In this document: in pieces, positions 62,839-64,000 of the stretch
Layout of the letters: every line of letters begins with the position of its first letter
How positions within the stretch are numbered: position 1 is the first letter of the stretch
Assembly (NCBI RefSeq): GCF_025118155.1
Contig: NW_026251395.1
Location: 372,001 to 436,000, forward strand
Direction: 5' to 3'
DNA: 64,000 bases
Origin: Cokeromyces recurvatus
Taxonomy: Eukaryota > Mucoromycota > Mucoromycetes > Mucorales > Mucoraceae
The notes under the pieces: model-generated
Told to the model about the DNA's origin: nothing
Seen by the model: the letters and a program-made list of their open reading frames with translations, nothing else
Databases searched by the model: none
Program-made: the position numbers and the translations under genes

Positions 62839-64000
62839 ATATGTAATATTATTCTAACATTATTCTTGTATAAAAGGCGTGATGCAGAATTACTTTGAAC
62901 AGCATAGTGATTTTAAGGGAGTAACTAATTTGTCTTTCAAACTAAGTTTTGTAGAAACTATTACAAATGTCTTGATGAATTTACTTGGCCCTTTTAGTCA
63001 ATTGATGTTGACCGTTTATAGTACAAGAACAGTTCTGTTTGTATCTATCGTTATTTGCTCACTTGGGCTTTTATTAGCAAGCTTTAGTACAGAGGTAGTA
63101 GAAGAAGAGGACGAGACAAAAAAAAATAAATAAACAAATAAGAATATTATATAATAATGCTCGTTTAATTTAACATTATATACGCATATAATAGATTTGG
63201 CATTTATACCTATCACAAGGTGTACTTTATGGTATAGGTTGCTCTACTATTTTCTATGTAAGTTTTTATATATTTAAAAACTTAGATATAGAAAAAAAGA
63301 GGTATCATCAAATTAAACTTGATTAGATTGCATTGACTGTAGTCCCAGTATGGTTTGTAAAACATAGAGGACTTGCATTAGGAATTATTTCTAGCGGTAT
63401 AAGTATTGGTGGACTTGTCATGCCTTTAGTAATGGAACCATTAAATACATATTTTGGAGCAGCTTGGTAAGACCCCCCCTTTTTTTTTGAAGTTGAAAGA
63501 ACTTTCTCTGTATATTTCACGTTGAGCTTATTATTGAATTCATATGACGATTAGGTGTTATAGAATTATGTGCTTAATATGTTTTGTGGTCGGTACATTC
63601 TCATGTTTAATGTTTAAAAACAAAAATTTAGCAGATAATTTCACAGATGAAAAACAGAAAAATAGCAGAAATGAGACTAGTGATATTAAGAGTAAATTAA
63701 CTATGATAATGAACATGTTTGACTTTAGCGTTGCAAAAAATTGGAGATTTCTTTTATGGGTAGTCATAGATATATTATTAGAAGCAGCATATAATGTGCC
63801 GTATTATTTCCTTCCATGTAAATAATATAATAATAACATACAAATATACTTCAATGGTAACTGAATATTATTTATAGCTTATGCTACTTATTTAGGATTG
63901 ACTCCATCACAAGGAGCTATTATACTCTCTGTAGGATGTGGTATGAATGCTCTTGGTAGAATTATATCAGGGTAATAAACTATATATATATATTAGTGAA
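62398..64000 (+). CDS. MFS monocarboxylate-type transporter (3' part outside window)
   Basis: Major facilitator resembling fungal SLC16-type permeases. The start at 62398 gives MTCLLIKKRPKTWYSITKNR. After a polar N-terminus, TM1 is HPWLVVASTFLVLIVGLGAG, followed by the family motif GVMQNYFEQHSDF, then FSQLMLTVYSTRTVLFVSIV, YLSQGVLYGIGCSTIF, VVPVWFVKHRGLALGIISSG and ISIGGLVMPLVMEPLNTYFG. A central cytosolic loop (NKNLADNFTDEKQKNSRNET) separates the two halves. TM7-8 begin at RFLLWVVIDILLEAAYNVPY, then YLGLTPSQGAIILSVGCGMN, ALGRIISG. At least seven exons; the rest is beyond the window. Substrate unknown. Confidence 0.85.

Noticed and set aside
1..64000. CRISPR arrays, bacterial operons, riboswitches
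   Set aside because: The window is intron-rich eukaryotic DNA; repeats seen are microsatellites, homopolymers or the single inverted pair, with no regularly spaced direct repeats.

Overview
This is a eukaryotic nuclear segment, almost certainly from an early-diverging fungus of the Mucorales (Mucoromycota). It is strongly AT-rich and compact, and its genes carry many 50-120 bp GT-AG introns. It also holds a LINE-type reverse-transcriptase tail and a Fanzor-like gene of types I associate with Mucorales genomes. The fungal gene set (Orm1, Sso-type syntaxin, Ssh4, Bcs1, Pho85-type cyclins, trehalose phosphorylase, DIP2/Cmr2) sits beside genes many Dikarya lack (Rab32, ERCC8/CSA). The species is not resolved.

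Layout. 1-3.6 kb: NPL4 (cut by the window edge) and a probably myristoylated methyltransferase, both minus. 3.6-7.0 kb: intergenic DNA with copy 1 of a 2.0 kb repeat. 7.0-14.6 kb: Rab32, a possible SMC5/6-loader-like protein, a plasma-membrane syntaxin, Orm1 and a Pho85-type cyclin. 14.6-17.3 kb: gene-free, with a bZIP/CCAAT-like motif cluster. 17.3-26.9 kb: A20/AN1 zinc-finger protein, complex I NDUFA9, a cold-shock-domain protein, an MIT/coiled-coil protein and trehalose phosphorylase. 27.2-29.2 kb: the second, inverted copy of the repeat. 29.5-39.2 kb: a plus-strand run of Bcs1, Ssh4, Mto1, a second cyclin and a Voa1/Big1-like V-ATPase assembly protein. 39.3-50.5 kb: mostly minus-strand genes, namely a secreted SGNH/CE2-like protein, a small MGCC lipoprotein-like protein, ERCC8/CSA, a Bem46/ABHD13 hydrolase and a Zrg17-like zinc transporter, with one possible tiny plus-strand gene. 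50.6-54.8 kb: a transposon graveyard with a decayed Fanzor/TnpB-like nuclease gene and a LINE fragment. 55.2-61.3 kb: DIP2/Cmr2. 62.4 kb to the end: an MFS monocarboxylate-type transporter cut by the window edge.

Most genes are housekeeping and not organised as a pathway. Themes are membrane traffic and lipid control (Rab32, syntaxin, Orm1, Ssh4), mitochondrial maintenance (NDUFA9, Bcs1, Mto1) and protein/DNA quality control (NPL4, ERCC8). The most unusual items are the Fanzor-like pseudogene with a lost RuvC aspartate, the 2 kb inverted repeat pair bracketing about 20 kb of genes, long sense-strand A-homopolymers filling introns, 9- and 18-nt microexons, introns placed directly after ATG, and a GDSL-type protein lacking its catalytic serine.

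All gene models were read by eye; exon joins were checked by frame where stated. No similarity search was run.
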